64,000 nt of DNA from Gemmatimonadota bacterium (GTDB lineage: Bacteria; Gemmatimonadota; Gemmatimonadetes; Gemmatimonadales; Gemmatimonadaceae), in contig JAQBQB010000008.1 in the NCBI GenBank assembly GCA_028287235.1, forward strand, positions 62,001-126,000. Direction: 5' to 3'. This document shows, piece after piece, positions 62,581 through 64,000 of this stretch; positions within the stretch are counted from its first letter, which is position 1; each line of letters opens with the position of its first letter. The notes under the pieces were generated by a model, which saw only the letters and a list, made by a program, of their open reading frames with translations, was not told where the DNA came from and did not search any database. The translations under genes and the position numbers were made by a program.

Positions 62581-64000
62581 ATGCCCGTAAGCCCCTTCGC
62601 CGGAAAGCCGGCGACGCAATCGATGCTGGTCAACGTGCCGCGACTGGTCACCGCGTATTACGCGGAACGACCGGACGCCGGCGTAGCGGCGCAGCGCGTG
62701 TCGTTTGGCACGTCGGGACATCGCGGCACGTCGATCGAGTGCTCATTCAACGACGCGCACATCGCGGCGATCACGCAGGCGATCTGCGAGTATCGCGCGC
62801 GGCAGGGCATCACCGGGCCGCTGTTCCTCGGCATCGATACGCACGCGCTGTCGGAGCCGGCGTTCGCGTCGGCGCTCGAGGTGCTCGCCGCGAACGAGGT
62901 CGACGTGATGATCGACGACGCCGGCGGCTACACGCCCACACCGGTGGTGTCGCATGCGATTCTCGCCTACAACCGCGGCCGCACGAGCGGGCTCGCCGAC
63001 GGCATCGTCGTAACGCCGTCGCACAACCCGCCGCAGGACGGGGGATTCAAGTACAACCCCACGAACGGCGGCCCGGCCGACACGCAGATCACGAAGTGGG
63101 TTCAGGACCGCGCGAACGAGTTCTTGCGTGACGAGCTCAGAGGCGTGCGGCGCATTCCGCTCGCGCGCGCGAGGCGCGCCGCGACGACGCACGCGCACGA
63201 CTACACGAGTGCCTACGTCGCCGATCTCGCGTCGGTCGTCGACATGGACGCCATTCGCGGCGCCACGATCTCACTCGGCGTCGACCCGCTCGGCGGCGCG
63301 GGCGTGCACTACTGGCCGCGCATCGCCGAGCAGTACCGGCTGCCGCTGACCGTGGTGAGCGACGTCGTCGATCCGACCTTTCGCTTCATGACGGTCGATT
63401 GGGACGGCAAGATCCGCATGGATTGTTCGTCGCCGTACGCAATGCAGCGGCTGATCGGGATGCAGGACCGCTTCGACGTGGCGTGGGCGTGCGATCCGGA
63501 TCACGACCGCCACGGCATCGTGGCGCGCAGTGCGGGACTGCTCAACCCCAATCACTATCTCGCCGTCGCGATCGATTACCTGTTCACGCATCGGCCCGCG
63601 TGGCGCACCGACGCCGGCGTGGGCAAGACGGTGGTGAGCAGCAGCATGATCGATCGCGTGGCCGCGCGACTCGGCCGACGACTCGCCGAGGTCCCCGTGG
63701 GGTTCAAGTGGTTCGTGGACGGACTGGTGAGCGGCTCGCTCGGGTTCGGTGGCGAGGAGAGCGCCGGTGCGTCGTTCCTCCGGCGCGACGGGCGCGCCTG
63801 GTCGACGGACAAGGACGGGCTCATTCTCGGGTTGCTCGCCGCCGAGATGACGGCTGTCACTGGGCGCGATCCGGGCGAGCTCTATGCGGGTCTCACGCGA
63901 GACTTCGGCGCGCCGGTCTACGAGCGGATCGACGCGCCCGCCACTGCGGCGCAGAAGGCGGCGCTGTCGCGCTTGTCGCCGGAACAGATCGAGGCGACGG
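62581..64000 (+). CDS. pgm: phosphoglucomutase (3' truncated by window end)
   Basis: The first 473 residues or so of an alpha-D-phosphohexomutase. [12 protein letters not shown] opens domain 1, the phosphoserine loop is [17 protein letters not shown], the magnesium loop is CDPDHDRHG, and the sugar-binding loop is [13 protein letters not shown]. This is the Pgm group (about 545 residues in full) that interconverts glucose 1- and 6-phosphate. ATG 62581 follows the amidohydrolase stop by 36 bases. The gene has no stop within the window and continues beyond 64000. Confidence 0.93.
   Translation, partial: MPVSPFAGKPATQSMLVNVPRLVTAYYAERPDAGVAAQRVSFGTSGHRGTSIECSFNDAHIAAITQAICEYRARQGITGPLFLGIDTHALSEPAFASALEVLAANEVDVMIDDAGGYTPTPVVSHAILAYNRGRTSGLADGIVVTPSHNPPQDGGFKYNPTNGGPADTQITKWVQDRANEFLRDELRGVRRIPLARARRAATTHAHDYTSAYVADLASVVDMDAIRGATISLGVDPLGGAGVHYWPRIAEQYRLPLTVVSDVVDPTFRFMTVDWDGKIRMDCSSPYAMQRLIGMQDRFDVAWACDPDHDRHGIVARSAGLLNPNHYLAVAIDYLFTHRPAWRTDAGVGKTVVSSSMIDRVAARLGRRLAEVPVGFKWFVDGLVSGSLGFGGEESAGASFLRRDGRAWSTDKDGLILGLLAAEMTAVTGRDPGELYAGLTRDFGAPVYERIDAPATAAQKAALSRLSPEQIEAT

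Overview
This is a high-GC, densely coded chromosomal window. Its gene content points to a soil-type member of the Gemmatimonadota (Gemmatimonas/Gemmatirosa-like). The grounds are PadR plus 'ADOP' macrolide-exporter-type permease operons, a SusC/SusD pair outside a classic Bacteroidetes polysaccharide locus, many exported lipoproteins and hydrolases, a YncE-type propeller fused to a phosphoesterase, an LVIVD-repeat protein with DUF305, and an esterase carrying a carboxypeptidase-regulatory/plug module. The taxonomic call is inference from gene families; no rRNA or tRNA gene was found.

Layout. 0-4.5 kb: the end of a padR gene, its ADOP permease, a small lipoprotein starting inside a REP-like repeat, and an orphan HsdR-N-like nuclease. 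4.5-12 kb: amidase, esterase fusion, MHS-family transporter, YCII protein, M28 peptidase. 11.5-18.3 kb: ZU5-like lipoprotein and TPR protein (overlapping), secreted nucleoside hydrolase, DUF4139 protein, a Tat-exported LanC-like protein and a 73-aa hydrophilic protein. 18.4-28.4 kb: poly-glycine lipoprotein, then exported phospho-hydrolases (propeller/phosphoesterase, calcineurin-like enzyme, PafA-like alkaline phosphatase) with an interposed di-heme peroxidase and SixA. 28.4-36.7 kb: padR-ADOP operon with a clear tandem operator, EmrB-type efflux pump, ROK regulator behind an intrinsic terminator, and a serB-like/aminotransferase pair. 36.7-47.7 kb: MscS channel, Tat amidase, repeat cluster, internally deleted ADOP remnant, AlkB-like dioxygenase, beta-lactamase-fold hydrolase, M1 peptidase, membrane phosphoesterase, secreted protein. 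47.8-64 kb: MocR regulator divergent from a GNAT acetyltransferase, lipoprotein, MFS pump, ROK sugar kinase, susD-susC, LVIVD-DUF305 pair, YtcJ-type amidohydrolase and phosphoglucomutase (cut by the window end).

How the genes work together. The window suits a scavenging lifestyle: exported peptidases, phosphatases, a nucleoside hydrolase and amidases break down polymers outside the cytoplasm, a SusCD pair and several MFS proteins move small molecules, and PadR, ROK and MocR regulators control individual units. The best candidates for something not well described are the Tat-exported LanC-like protein with a Cys-Cys-Gly metal motif and its own tandem promoter repeats, the esterase-plug fusion, the internally deleted ADOP with an orphan palindrome at its start codon, and the terminated leader in front of the ROK regulator. 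No CRISPR array, prophage or insertion sequence was seen.
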